Assembly: GCA_021904315.1 (NCBI GenBank)
Contig: CM038918.1
Span: 16,631,349-16,695,348, forward strand
DNA length: 64,000 nt
Reading direction: 5' to 3'
Origin: Sphagnum magellanicum
Taxonomy: Eukaryota > Streptophyta > Sphagnopsida > Sphagnales > Sphagnaceae
Shown: piece after piece, positions 11,789 through 24,560 of the stretch
Numbering within the stretch: position 1 is the first letter of the stretch
How the letters are laid out: the number at the start of each line of letters is the position of its first letter
Made by a program: the position numbers and the translations under genes
Notes under the pieces: generated by a model
The model's database searches: none
What the model saw: the letters and a program-made list of their open reading frames with translations, nothing else
Told to the model about the DNA's origin: nothing

Positions 11789-14640
11789 CTACACTATTTG
11801 AGCTGCAGTGTTGAGCTTCTCTGCCAATGTGAGTTGTGTGCGTGTCAAATTTGCCAGATACAGCACCAACAACACATCCTGCATTGTTTCACATGACACC
11901 ACATGAAAGTGAAATCCCAATCAGACATCCCATCTTGTCACTGCCCCGTACCATATTACCCCTAGCCGCCCTTTTTCAACCAGTACTCAAGCATTGCTTG
12001 CAATCTCTGCTAGAGAATGACATTCTTCTTGCAGTTTCTGGATATGTGTTCCACAGACCAGATTGGCTGAAACAAAGCATGCATACAGCTTCTTTCAACC
12101 AAGTGGACCTGAGTTATTTGGAATAAACCTAAAGCTTTCAACGTGATCAGATGATACAATTGGATAATTGGAATTGAAAACCAATGAAATCAGTTAGCAG
12201 AGAACTGTAAAATGACAGAGGCAGAGGAGAAATATTGTTCAAACTCTATGATTTACAACGCAGGTAAGAAGTGTACCTGTACACTGTCATTGAAGAGTTT
12301 GTCAAATGCATCAGAATTCACCCTGGGCACTGATGCAATTGTGTCAGCCAAATACCTTCCAATTGCATTGTCTGGTGGCAACTGGCCCTCCTGCACACAC
12401 AATAAACAATCCATTAGACCAGTCTCAACACAAGGAGTTCACTTGTTGGGAAACTTCCAGGCATAGCTTCATTACTGACCTGAGATTGATGCAAATTCAA
12501 AAATCCTGATTTGATCTAGTACAAATTAGGAGGTGAAGCTCATTGTCCGTGTATTTGGTCATTTTGAGCCATTTTGAAATATGAGCCACATAGACTCTAG
12601 GGTTCAACAAAAATGCTTGCTTTGGAGGTTGGGTGACAGAAGAACCTAATTCCAACAGTTGATCAAGGGAGTGAAAATCTGCCACCTTTACTGAAGACAT
12701 CTCCCTATAGGATGGTGTACAACTTCAGGGTTAATGCACCACTTAACAGCCCATCCCTTCAGAAACTGGACAAAGAATTGAGTCAGCAGAGTGCTATGAC
12801 TTCAGGTTGGACAAGGCAGAAAGAATGTGAGGTGAGATCATCTTCTCTTCAGGACTTACAATCACATTGTCAACATATCTGGAAATGGTGTCAATCATGT
12901 CTTGCAGCCTCTCTATTGTTCCCTCCAGTCCTTCCAAATCACTTGGCAGCTTGTCCACAACTGTTTTCTTCAGCACATCAACTGACATTGCCAAGCTCCC
13001 ATGCTTCAGTAATGTGTCCACCAACAATGAACTAAACAAGAACCAAAAGAACCAGATGTTTGACTGACCTCTTAACAATCTGCACTAGACTAGTGACTAT
13101 CATTGCTCTGTATTTGCACATCTTCCAGTCACACAGGTTTCATTCTAACAACTATCCCTCCCCTAGGAAGTAGCCACACCTCAACAATTCTTGGCCTAGT
13201 CAAGCAATTTCAAATAACCGCCTGCTCAGTAAAACCCTTTGAAATGAGGTTGCTAGCAATTACAGTTTATGAGACTCAAATAGTCTGATGCATGTCTGTG
13301 AGTGAAATTGTGAACAGGAGAAAGAAAACATACATCCTAATCGTTCCGCCTCAACCAAGCGCAAGTCAAGCTGAATCTCATGAAACTGAGCTGCAAGGGG
13401 TCGATCCCCAAGAGTAAGAGGGGTGGAGACATAAGCCTTGATATTGGCTTGGTCATCTGTGAAGGCTGTGTCTACGGTCAAATGAATTGGATTTGCGACT
13501 TCTCTGCCATAGAAGTCTTGGATCAGTGCATCACTTGCACTCACACCAGACCCTGTTGAGTACCTGCAGACTCATAATACCCCCTGAAATTGTCAAATCT
13601 TGTTGCAAATTTCAGTGGGTTCAGAGGAGTAACAGACCCTAGCACAAACCAATAATTCGGGAAAGGTCTGAACCCTTAGGAAAACAGAGATCCCACATGA
13701 GTTAACAACAGCAGGTCATCAGCCTTATTTGAAAAGGAAATCATGAATGCAATCACAAGTCAAGCAAAACCAAAACTTCTAATCCTACCATTCATCAGCT
13801 GCTCACAGGATCTCTGAAGAGCCAAAAGGGAAGGGGTACCAGCCAATGATGACTTCTTTTGCATTGACGCGCTGATGCAGTTCAAACATGGTGCGATGGT
13901 AGTCAATGTCCACTGCCACCTGCACATTTTCCATTATAGTAAACAAACTTCAAACATGATCTCAGGAACAATTGGTCTGTATCATAGGCTACTGACCTTC
14001 AGGCATGACTCGGTGTCAACTATGCACATTGGAACTTGGGGCTGCAGGAGATGGTACTATGCATCACATTTAATCTTCTAAGTTCATATATACACCACAA
14101 TGTAGTTCCTGAATGCAAACCTACCTTCTCTGCAAACCTTCCCAGAGAAATACATATAGAAAGAAAAAAGTTTGTAGATTCTGTGCAAAGACATCAAACC
14201 TAAAGGGATTGCAGAGAAGGTAGGTAATTTCATACATGCCAGAAGCAAAACACTGAAAACTGCATTTCCAAGAAAACTCAAGCCAGAGGAGAAACCGAGG
14301 AAACCTAACAAAATTTAGCCCTCGTGCGAAAAACCTTACGTGAGGAGCAGCATCAGCTGCTATTTAGAACTCAGGTGGATAGAGAAAGAGCGAACAAAGC
14401 ATAAGACTACAAATATACCTGATCCAGGGATTCGTTGTGAGGTACAGCGTACGAGTTTCGTATCTCAACCGTGCCATCAACAGAAAACGAGCCCAATAGT
14501 GTGCCGATGACGCGCTCTTGTTGATCATTGCGTCGAATAAAAGAATCGCAGATGTTGAACAGCACAGTCGGGTGTAGCTTCCCCACTACCCCCGTTGGCC
14601 CCGAAGGCAAATGTAGCACTGTGCTCCCCATCGTCGCCAT
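11789..14640 (-). CDS. TIF3F1: eukaryotic translation initiation factor 3 subunit f (eIF3f)
   Basis: Coding exons on the minus strand: 14640-14419, 13919-13840, 13563-13334, 12981-12860, 12390-12277 and 11878-11789, giving 285 residues in a continuous phase. This is close to the length known for plant eIF3f. The start MATMGSTV resembles the usual plant N terminus; an in-frame upstream ATG at 14664 exists but is less likely. The MPN domain covers roughly residues 20-150, with HPTVLFNICDSFIRR, ERVIGTLLGS, RNSYAVPHNES and IGWYSTGSGV. The catalytic HxH..D metal site of active JAMM proteases is absent, as in other eIF3f proteins. The C-terminal helical part includes VDKLPSDLEGLEGTIERLQ and LTRTQLTLAEKLNTAAQIV. 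The product is a core eIF3 subunit in the cytoplasm. The gene converges on the RIX1-like gene. Confidence 0.95.
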
Positions 14641-14665
14641 ATCGGCCACAATACACACACACACA

Positions 14666-14668
<3 letters not shown>

Positions 14669-14718
<50 letters not shown>
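14669..14718. repeat. (CT)25 microsatellite in the eIF3f 5' leader
   Basis: An uninterrupted CT run, read as GA on the gene strand, begins 29 bases upstream of the eIF3f start codon. It adjoins an AC run at about 14650-14666. GA tracts are common in plant 5' leaders and core promoters; a regulatory role is possible but unproven. Confidence 0.85.
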
Positions 14719-14721
<3 letters not shown>

Positions 14722-16406
14722 AAGGAAATAACACTGCCCCTAATAGACCTATTTTGCACTAAAGGACTTCCCGAAAACCTAGTCCACTCAAATGGAACTG
14801 AAGAAGAAAGACAACAAGATTTTGATTCAGCGACAAAGGTCAAGGTATGGCTACAGACAACAATATGGCCATGACGCCAATCGAGAGGGACGACTGCCGA
14901 GCCTGTTTTAGGTTTGGAAATATTTCTAGGTTTGGAAAATGCAACTTTCGTCGACATCAACGTTCGTTCGTCACTATTCGTTTGGTGAGCACTTCAGACT
15001 TTTCACAACATGGGATGATAGGAGAAAGATTTCTTTAAGGAGAAAGACGTAAATGGATTTACTCCCGCATCACAGTAGGTAGGAGTCAGGTGTCGGGAAT
15101 GATGAGAATTCTCGAGATTCCTTGGTGCCAATGATGGGAACTTTTTGGCACCTCTGAGGGAGGGAGGACTCAGCTGGATTGATGGTTTACAAATGATTTG
15201 GAACTTTTTGGGAGCTGTGGGTGCCCATGATAGGAACGTTTGCCTCTAATTTTGAGGCCTCTCATGTAGCCTCAAAATGATAATGGAATTTGTGAATTTT
15301 GTGTAGGGTAATAATAATGTCCAAGGATCCAGGCATTCACAAAATAAGGGCCCACCTCTATTCCAAGTGTGTGCCAATCCAAGGCTGTTGCACATTTGGG
15401 CCCACACGATACGGCCCTTCTTTGAATTCCATGGTACTTCACTACTGTCTGAGGGTCCTGTCTGAGGATCTTGACGGAAAAGGCCCTCAGACAGCCGCAT
15501 TACCAGAATTCGGCACTGCCTAGACCCACCTGAGGCAGACGCCTTATTCTGATAGCACCCTCCAAGGGCTGTACTTCGATCTCTAAACGATCTACGTAAG
15601 TAGAAAAGGACATAATATGTAGCTTTTCATGTGCGAAAATGGGAAACTTACAAACGGTCTTCAAACCCACCTGAAGACCTGCCAGAAATTTTGTACCATG
15701 TTCTGATTGCACCATAAAATCTGTCTTCTTCCCTCTTTCGCATTCTCACCCTATTGTGAACAATTGTTCTTCTCAAGTTTGATTGAGAATCTAAACAATC
15801 AACTAGAAAACTCAAAACTGTGTGGCTGCCACATTTAATGGAAAGAAAGCATATTGAGTTAGGGTAGCTCTCCACTCATAGCTATTTTGTATGCTACCAA
15901 AAAGATCATGAAAACAACCAGCTTCCAAACAGGTATAGCATAGCAACCAAAAACCTAGCAAAACACCAAAAACAAGACTTCACAAAAACCCAGCCTTCAC
16001 AGTGAAAGTATGTGAAAGTGAGTGCAAAGTATAAAGCCGTTTGTGGATTTAGTGTGCTTGACAATAATATACAATTTCACTTAAGGTGGTGACATCAGTC
16101 CTCAAAAATCTGAAGCTTATGAAAATCTCACCTTTGACACCAGAGTGAGTGACATCAGGATGCCTCTCAGATTTTCTTCTCCGCAAGAAAGAAAATTAGC
16201 CCAAACTTCGATGAAACTATTGTTTGATCTACCGCGGAAAACTGTACTACAATGACTGCATTTGGTGGTTTTTATCTCATTACAATTGCTATGTCCAGTT
16301 CCACATGGATGAAGTCAGTCACTGAATTTTCTCCTCAGTGCGGCTTTTCTCTTATCTACACAGAGAAAAGTGAACAAAAAGAGCAAAATGGTTGTGCAAA
16401 GCATAA
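14719..16406. other. intergenic: eIF3f promoter side and DUF632-gene 3' flank
   Basis: No gene is supported here. The eIF3f promoter should lie just above 14.72 kb. TTGGGCCCACA (near 15395) and AAGGGCCCACC (near 15346) carry TGGGCC-type site II-like words, but at 0.6-0.7 kb they are far from the start. An 11-bp inverted repeat, CTGTCTGAGGG with CCCTCAGACAG, sits at about 15443-15494. The part below 16.4 kb should include the 3' UTR of the DUF630/632 gene. Confidence 0.55.
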
Positions 16407-19400
16407 TCACTTATCAGTGAGGCGAGGAAGCTTGCTGTTTGCTCCAAGAGTGTAGAGCATGTCATAGATGTCAGCTTCTGCATTACTAAAAGTGACTAGA
16501 GCTTGAAACACGTATGGTAGACCTGTTCGTAAGCTGTTCAGAGTATATGCACGAGTGTCAATATGTGCCTTCCTCTCTGCCTCCTGCTCCAATTCAAGTT
16601 TCCTCTTAGATGCTTCCATGCGCATTCGACGCTCTATAACATCTGCTCGCTCAGTCATCCCCTCTCTGACAATCAGACTAAGATTGTCTTCATTACTGTC
16701 ACTATCACTTGAAGAGGTTGCAGGAGACCGAGGAGGATGAGGAGGTAATGGTAAAGATGGTGGTTCTCTCGTAGAGGCACTGAAAAGAGCAGTTTCTCGC
16801 TTTTCTAACTCCCTTGCAAAAGTCTCCACCCGTTTCTTGATCTTGAGCTCCTCCCACTGCAACCGCAACATCTCACGAACAACTGCAGAAAACCCAGCTA
16901 TTGCTTCCAAAGCAACACAATCTGGTAACTGATCCAATGATGCCTGCCATTGTTGACATAGATCATAAATTGGGCTAGCACCAACACTCTGTAATGGGGA
17001 GCCAGGAGAACAGGATGGTGATCGCAATCCTGTCCTGTCCATGTTGTCTGGAAACTGCATGAGGCTTATCCGCAACCATCCTGTCAAATTCTTCATGTAG
17101 TCTCTTTGAGTACTCACCACTTTCTCCAGTGTCATTGTCCACCTAGAGGACCCCTTGATGATTAGTACAAGTCATGAGGGAAAGTTGTTTGTTGCCCAAA
17201 CAACATTCTGGAAAAAACATTGAAGACAATCTGACGTGGTGAACATGTGAGACTTGTATTTACATATTACAAAGGGATGAACACTAGGAAAATGAAAGAT
17301 TCTTCCTACTTGTTCAGAGCAGCTTCCAATTGAATAGTGGAGTGGCGGTGAAAGCTGGTTGTTGGCTCAGAGGCAGCTGAGTTACCAAGCCTCTTCAGGT
17401 CTTCCACAGCTTTCATCTGAGCTTGGTGAGTTAAGGCCATATCCTTCCACATAGCCATCATCCTGTATAACCAGAAATTACAAAGCAAGTCCCGAGTCAG
17501 AACCAAAGTCAACCATGCTTTATCCGATCATACTAGCAGAGGACAAACACATTTCAGCAAAAGTGGGTACATTACAGGTAAGAGCTCCCTGACCCTTCAA
17601 GTAAATCCAAGAGATGTGGATAGAGCTCATCATCTCTCAGCTGCTGAATTTCAGTTGCAGCACCATCTACAGCTTGGATAGATACCACCATCCGTGTCTG
17701 TAGCGTCTTAATGTGTGCCTGTGTTTTGTCAATGGCTACTTGATCTTCCCCCTTGGCATCCTGGTTTCTGTATAATAAATACTTTTTCTCCAACTCAGCT
17801 CTCAGATGTTCTGCTCCCTGTTTCTCAAACAAAGAATTCAGAAACTACAAAAGTTAGTTGACTCTCCAGTATAAAATCTGCACCTTCAGCAGTGAATCAA
17901 ATACTGCAACATCTTTATGACCCAAAAACATCACAATAACTCTGTGGAAATAATGAAAGAAATGTGAAATATACACACACACACACACACACATGTACAA
18001 CTGCCATAACCATCTGCATACACATCCCTGGAGAGCTTCTGAAGACAAACCTTGACTTCCAGGTACAATTTCTTCTCCCAAGCATACAATCTCTCTAGTG
18101 TGGATGCATGACTGCCGGACATCCCACACCCCTCAGCCCAGGCAGTACTGCGGAAACTACCGAAGCTTCGCATGCTACTACCTATGCTGGCGGTCTCATC
18201 ACTCAAATTGCTTGCATTGCTAGGATTCCTCTGATGCCCAGGTGATCCAGATTTTCCTGACAGCTTCAGGAATGATATCCTTGCTGACTCTCCAACTCCT
18301 GCTCATTCCAGGAGTGATCAACAAAACTTAGAGAGGAAAAATAGAAAACATTTCTAGTAGAACAAAAAAGGTGAGAACACCCACAAGAGAAATATTAGGG
18401 TTGCAAACTGTTAATCACCACTCAACAACTCCACAAGGCTCCTCTCCTCACCTCGTAAGCTCTCCGAGAAGCTGGAGTGGTAGTGAACTTTCTTGGTCTC
18501 CAGTATGTGGGAAACCTTCTCAGCACTATCAGCAAGCTTCAAGAACAAGTCATCAACCTCCTTAAACACATCAAGCACATCTCGACCTCCAGTCTCCGGA
18601 ACTACTATTGCCAGCTCCCTGTTCAATTTTACTGCACCTTTGAACAGATTCCTGTCAACAGTCCCCTTTGGTGCACTTGGCTCTGGCTCAAACTTTGTGA
18701 TGGCTCCCACATTGTCCTTTATGTCCTCAGAATCAGAATCCTGTTGTAAATAAACAAGGCTTAAGCTACAAATAGACTCCCTCAAGTCAAGATAAGAGGC
18801 CAGCAAAAATCTTGCTTAAAAGGAAAACTTTGCAAGCCACTCTATCCAATGTAAGAGAGCATTATTACAATATTAAGCTCGCAAACCAATGGGTACTATT
18901 TTGATTGATATCTTGATTCCAGTTATTTCAACATCAACAAAACTGGATTCAAGATATCAACGGAACCAGAGAATTCTCATATCTCATGCTTACATCACTC
19001 ACAACAGCAAACAAGGCAAGACCTCTCCACTCAGCAGTATCTAATACTTCTTATCCAGAGTCTGCTGCAGGAACACTAACCTGCCAAGACATTTGGGATT
19101 TCAGAATTGGGGAAATAGCTGATTGAGCTAAAATACCTTAGGAGCAGGTCCATCAGTATCTACATCTTCAAGGTCTGGTATGTCATCATCTTCTTGAACC
19201 TGAGCAAGCCTGTTGTCACATGTCCTCATGTGCTGAGAGTCCTCATCCTGTGAATTCTGTTTGGATAGCACAGTGTATTGATAGGAACCAGGGGCTGGAC
19301 GGAAGGGGTCAAAGAAAAGGTCATGCCAACTGCTGTAGGCAATGGGTGGAGGTGGAGCCTGACCTTGATGGGATGGAGGAGCTTCAAATGAGTACTTCCA

Positions 19401-19877
19401 ATCATCATCATACCCAATTGGAGTGATGAGAGGAGGAGGCGGGGATGAATTATCAACTACCCTGACTTCTTCTGATGACCCATCTGACCACAAAGTTCTG
19501 TTATTCAGCTGAGGAAACTCAAGACGTGGTGGTGAAGGAGGTGGTGGTGGTGGTGGGGGGGAAGGAGGCAGGGAGGGAGAGAGGAGATTAGGAGACATAG
19601 GGGGAGGAGGGGGAGGCTTAGGAAGAGGAGATGGAGGAAGAGCAAGGAGAGCTGTAGATGGAGAATCTGTAGAGTCTTTAGCTGCTGCTGGGTCCTTCAC
19701 CTCCCCCTCTGCAAATTGCCTGAATGCAGCGCCCATGGCTTTGAGAGCAATGACATAATGAGCATGTGAAGCAGCAAAAGCATGTCTGGAATCCACTGCC
19801 TGCTTCATGAAACGCTTCCGTGCCTTGCATCTAGCCACTGCCTCGTCACTATCAATCTTAGAATTGTTGCACCCCAT
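16407..19877 (-). CDS. DUF630/DUF632 membrane-anchored protein (NRG2/REL-like family)
   Basis: Coding exons on the minus strand: 19877-19137, 18740-18452, 18298-18051, 17817-17594, 17462-17310 and 17142-16407, giving about 796 residues, normal for the family. The N terminus MGCNNSKID carries Gly2 for N-myristoylation and Cys3 for possible palmitoylation. DUF630 follows to about residue 60 (DEAVARCKARKRFMKQAVDS). Residues about 80-125 are proline-rich with runs such as PKPPPPPPMSPN. An acidic stretch precedes DUF632, which starts near residue 300 (VLDVFKEVDDLFLKLADSAE) and includes LERLYAWEKKLYLEVK (about 411-426) and YMKNLTGWLRISLMQF. Characterised relatives include Arabidopsis NRG2 (nitrate signalling) and rice REL2 (leaf shape); the specific role here cannot be inferred. 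The 5' leader probably extends across an intron towards 21.2 kb. Confidence 0.92.
17971..17992. repeat. (AC)11 microsatellite in an intron
   Basis: A short pure AC run lies inside the third intron of the DUF630/632 gene, between exons ending at 18051 and starting at 17817. Confidence 0.85.
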
Positions 19878-21720
19878 GTCTTGGGAACTGCCAAAAACCA
19901 GGTGATTTTATAGAACAGCCTCAAGGACTGCAACTTTCTGTGTGAATGAAGAAAACTCTCCAGTCTGCCTCTGCACTCTATAGATTCAGCTCCATTCTCC
20001 ACGTTCTGGTCTCGTGGATGTCAGAAACAGAATTCAATGTTCTTGCTCCTGAGCTCCCTTGACTTGGGAACCTGAAATCAAAACCCGAACCGGTTAGTTG
20101 CTGTGGCATCAGCGAGAGAAATAAGGAATTGAAGAATACTAACGAGCTTCAAATACAGAGAAAATGCATAATTTAGTTATCATGTTGCTGCAAGCATTGA
20201 AAAGTCATCATCTTCCCCATGGAACCAACAGGTTTTCATCTCCTGGTAGCGAATTATGGAGTAATGAGCATCAAATAAGCTGATTGAACATCAAGCCGTA
20301 ATTTTCCTGCACGCGATAAGGTCCATCTATTGGCTTCTGATCGATTTCGCCTAGTCTCAAGCAAATGGTAAGGGATATTCTCTATGGACAGGGAGACGGC
20401 TATACACTGGAGTTGCTGGCTTTCAATCCGAAAGCACTTCTCAATGGCTGTGTCGATGATATCCAGTTTTCGTAACATTTCAACAAATTCGAAGGAGACT
20501 TCCGGATACTCATCGAAAAGAGCTTCCCGGCAGTCATGCACACTCTAGGTCCATCCAGCAAACGAAACAGGCCGCGCTTGAATCAAGAAATATTGTCGGC
20601 ATTCTATTTTCAAAGCTAGATACAACTATTGCAAAGCAAATTCCAACACTGCATCGCAGGACACATATTACTGCTTAGTTCCAAGCACTTCCCACACAAC
20701 TGCGAAAGAAACACGATACACTACTATCCTTGGTAATGATTGCGCAGGAACTGAGCAGACAAAAAGCTAACGAAGGGCCGTAACATTTTCCCGGAGTGGA
20801 CATGGTCGCCACTGATCATAACGACAACACACACGAGGAACATGGATGCTACGGGCCGCGAAATCGGAAGCTCCAAACCATAACTAGAAAAATCGATCGA
20901 ATACCGACGAGTAAAACGGAGAAAAAAAAACTTCAAAAAACTATCGGAGACATGCTTCAGCCTCCAACAAGCAAACTCCAAACCGAACTTCAACAACACA
21001 GGGGCATTGAACAGCGCTAATTTCCAGTCAAAATGAATGCATCGGGATGACATTATTGATATACAAAGCTTACCTTTAGATGCAGCATCACAGCAGCAAC
21101 TCCTTACGCACAAGTTTGCTCTTCGAGCTCCTCCACAGGTACTGCTGTTCTGGCATGAAACTTGCGCGCTCCAGTCCACAGTCACTCTCGGAGAGAGTCT
21201 ACCGCGAACACTGTTACGCTCACAGGTTGCCTTGTCGACGCGAAGCGACAATAAAAAAACACAACAATCGCGGCAAAAGCGCCAAACTGCAAAACTTCAA
21301 ATCATACTGCGACACAGAGGAACACAGAAAAAACAAAGGAAATTGCACCAAGCTCTAACCATGGTTAAAGCTCCAACCATCAGGGTTATTACTAATCATG
21401 GTTAGGAGCACAGACTAACCACTGGTAACCGTGGTTATTAGAACTGACCGTGGTTACATTTTTAAACGAATTAACTCCCGAAGCGGCGGCACATTCACCC
21501 AAGCTCGAGAGGCCAAAAAAATCCGAGTAAAAACTGAGAGGACGTCACCTCGAAATGTTCACCTCCAAATTCTTTTTTCACCAATAAAAAATCGACACGT
21601 AAGCAATCTGGACCAGCTCATCCCTTCCCAGTGGTTGATATTTTTTTAAAAACCTTTCGATCCAATTCCAGGTGACGTCATCTCGAATTTGGACGTACAC
21701 TGGGGTACCACGAACAGACG
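19878..21720 (-). promoter_or_regulatory. 5' leader and promoter region of the DUF630/632 gene
   Basis: GC content stays near genic levels up to about 21.3 kb, then falls, so the transcription start is probably between 20 and 21.3 kb with one or more leader introns. No open frame here looks conserved. At 21355-21460 the words GGTTA and TAACC recur many times in both orientations, including the palindrome AACCATGGTT. Confidence 0.4.
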
Positions 21721-21879
21721 ATTCTATGGCAGAGAGATCCGCAGTTAAAGCGTGCGTAATTAATCTACTTGTTTAGTTTCTTTACTTAACTCAACTTACA
21801 TTTTACGCGTCATTTGGAGTTAATTAACTACTAATTACCTGATTAACGTACAAAATTGAAAAACGTCAATGAAAAGAAG

Positions 21880-21990
21880 CTTAAATAGCCTAAATCCTTT
21901 AATTAATTAATTAATTAGGAACTTTGCCTAAGCTTGGAAAGCTTAATTAGCCTAAATCCTTTTATTAATTAGGAAGTTTGCCTTAAAAGG
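21880..21990. repeat. tandem duplication of a roughly 62-bp unit
   Basis: The word AGCCTAAATCCTTT followed by ATTAATTAGGAA.TTTGCCT occurs twice in direct orientation, about 62 bases apart, with small differences in the TTAA run. Confidence 0.8.
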
Positions 21991-23629
21991 TTGGAACTTG
22001 GCTGGCGGGGGCGCAACAGCTCTAAATTTAACCCCCAGTTATGCCGGCGGTGCCCCTATTATTACAGTCATTACCGTTAAGAGTACTTGGATTTAGGTTG
22101 GTTCTTTTTTTTTTTTTTTAGTTGTGGGAATTTGGCCAATTTAGGCCTAGTTGTGGTATCCATTTGGGTGTTTTGGATTATTTGAATTCTGCTATATTAA
22201 TACTGTAGAGTATCAAGTATCAATATTGCTATGTCAAATTATAGAGTAAAAATTACTGAAAATTCAAATTGAAAATTACTAGGTAGTATATAGTTGGGTA
22301 AAAGAAGAGATAGTATGTTTTCTAAAGTCTTAACCTGGGGCTTGTTTCAATCAATCTTGTGATATCAAAATTTGGTGATTTTTTCCCTCAAGAGTAATCA
22401 AAATTTACACTAAAAGGAAAAAAAAGAAAAATCGAAATTTTCCCTATTGTTTTGTCAAGAAAAAATCACAAAGTTTGTTGGGCTCGTAATGAAATTTCTT
22501 TAGGGGGGGGGTGGGGAGGGGGCCTGAAAATGTCTTCCAATGTACTTATGTGTTTTCGGGTTTTTCAAACCAAAGGAAAAATTATAACCATTAGCAACAT
22601 GAAAGATGTTAAACAAGCCATGGGTCTTGAATGCTTTGAGTGAATGCTCTCACAATAGCTTTCATTTTTCTCCAATGCCTTTGTTGTTGATCGATTGCAT
22701 GAGTTAAATACAATTTCTACAAGTGTTTCTATAACACTTGATCTAGGTGCATGCATTGCCCAATTCGAAGGTCTTGCATTGCTTGTAATTATCTTGTAGA
22801 AATTACATGTTATTAGTTTGGTTGTAGAAGTTACATGTAAAAGAAATTATCTTTACTTGGCAAACTTGGGAAGATCACTTTTTAGTCCTTTTCTGAAGTT
22901 GCCAAGTGCACATTTTTGTTTGAATGTTGGTGCCTAAATGGAAATGTCTTTTTCCCTTTTCATTATTACATTCATTAGGTTGTTCAAAATTTTCAACATC
23001 TTGCATCTCCCAAACAATCATAGTTCCCCCTTCTTATCTAATAGATAATAACTCCTTGCTCACATGTCTTTTCTACCTTTCTTACAAACATTATTCCTTC
23101 ATATGATTTTAACTATGTTTAGTGACATTCTACAAAAGATTTAACTCTTCTTTGTGGTCCTTATAATTGAAAAGGTATGCATTGTTTAATAGTAACCCTT
23201 ATAACATGTACATACTATTATTTTTTTTTGTTTTCATGTTTTTTTTTGCTTTCTTGTCTTTTGTAACCTAGAACTCATTTGAAACGAAAGATTCAATTGA
23301 ATTACGATCATAGGTTTTCCCTTGTAACATGCATGCCCACGAATTGTTCCCATTTTATGCTAACAACGTCTTTGTGGTACTTCTACAAATCAATTAAAAA
23401 ACATTATGTAACCTACAATTCATCTCAACAAGGTATTCATTATAAGCAACCTCAACCCTATCCTCTTTAAACGAGCCCACAAATTGTGTTTAATTTTTTA
23501 TCTTGCCTAAATTGCCCTATTATATCAACTCAATCTTAGTTGAAAAATGATTTAATAAATGATTTTAATTCCAAGTAGTTCATGTCCATGCCTTGTAACA
23601 AGCCCCCTCTTACAATATTCTACCTTGTG

Positions 23630-24560
23630 AGTCATTTGATGGAACTTGTTTGATGGTGTTGTAACTAGGTCCACTTGTTGTGATAATACAATTATCCCAA
23701 TTCATGTAACATCTCACAACATGTCTTAAAACATGTCCTTACTCGTGAATTGTTCTTATACCTTAGTTAATTGATGTAACTTGTTTTGTTCTCTCATGTA
23801 ACCACTCCCACTTGCCTTGATGTGGTCACCCCAATTTTTTCATGTGACATCTAACAACCTTACAATGTTATCCCTGTAGATCCATTGAACCGCAATTTTT
23901 AACCTACAACTCATCATAACAAGGTATTCAATCTATGTATAGAATCCTAGGTGTAACATGGATTACTATATGTATGGGGAAACTTGTTCAATGATGTTGT
24001 AACTAGTCCCATTTACCTTGATAATATGGTAATCCCAATTTCCTATAACATCGGTATGTAACTTTTAATTCCATGTGATTCCTCCCATCTTGTGAATCAT
24101 TTGATGGAACTTGTTTGATGGTGTTGTAACTAGGTCCACTTGCCATGATAATATAATGATCCCAATTTCATGTAACATTTCACAACATGTGTTGGAACAT
24201 GTCATTTTTCTTGAATTGTTCCTATACCTTGTTAGTTAGGGTATGTAACTTGTTTTGCCTTCTCCTATAACCACTCCCATTTGCCTTGATGTGGTCACCC
24301 CAACTTTTTCATGTGACATCTAACAACCTTACAGTGTTGTCCTTGCAGGTTCATTGAGCCATAGTTTGTAACTTGCAACTCATTTCAACAAATTATTCAA
24401 TTTATCCTCTATAACATGCCCACAATCTATGTATAGAATCCTAGGTGTAACATGGATTACTTGATGTCTAAGGAAAGTTGTTTGATGTTGTTGTAACTAG
24501 TCCCATTTACCTTGATAATATGGTAATCCCAATTTGTTATAACATCTTATAATGTTTCCT
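23630..24560. repeat. 465-bp tandem duplication, two units
   Basis: The word TTGATGGAACTTGTTTGATG begins at 23636 and again at 24101. Downstream words recur in the same order in each unit: TTGCCTTGATGTGGTCACCC, CTATGTATAGAATCCTAGGT, then TACCTTGATAATATGGTAAT. The units differ by scattered substitutions and small indels, so the duplication is not recent. I see no terminal repeats or coding content. Confidence 0.85.

Noticed and set aside
15443-15494. MicroRNA hairpin
   Set aside because: Only an 11-bp stem with a roughly 30-base loop; too short for a plant miRNA precursor.
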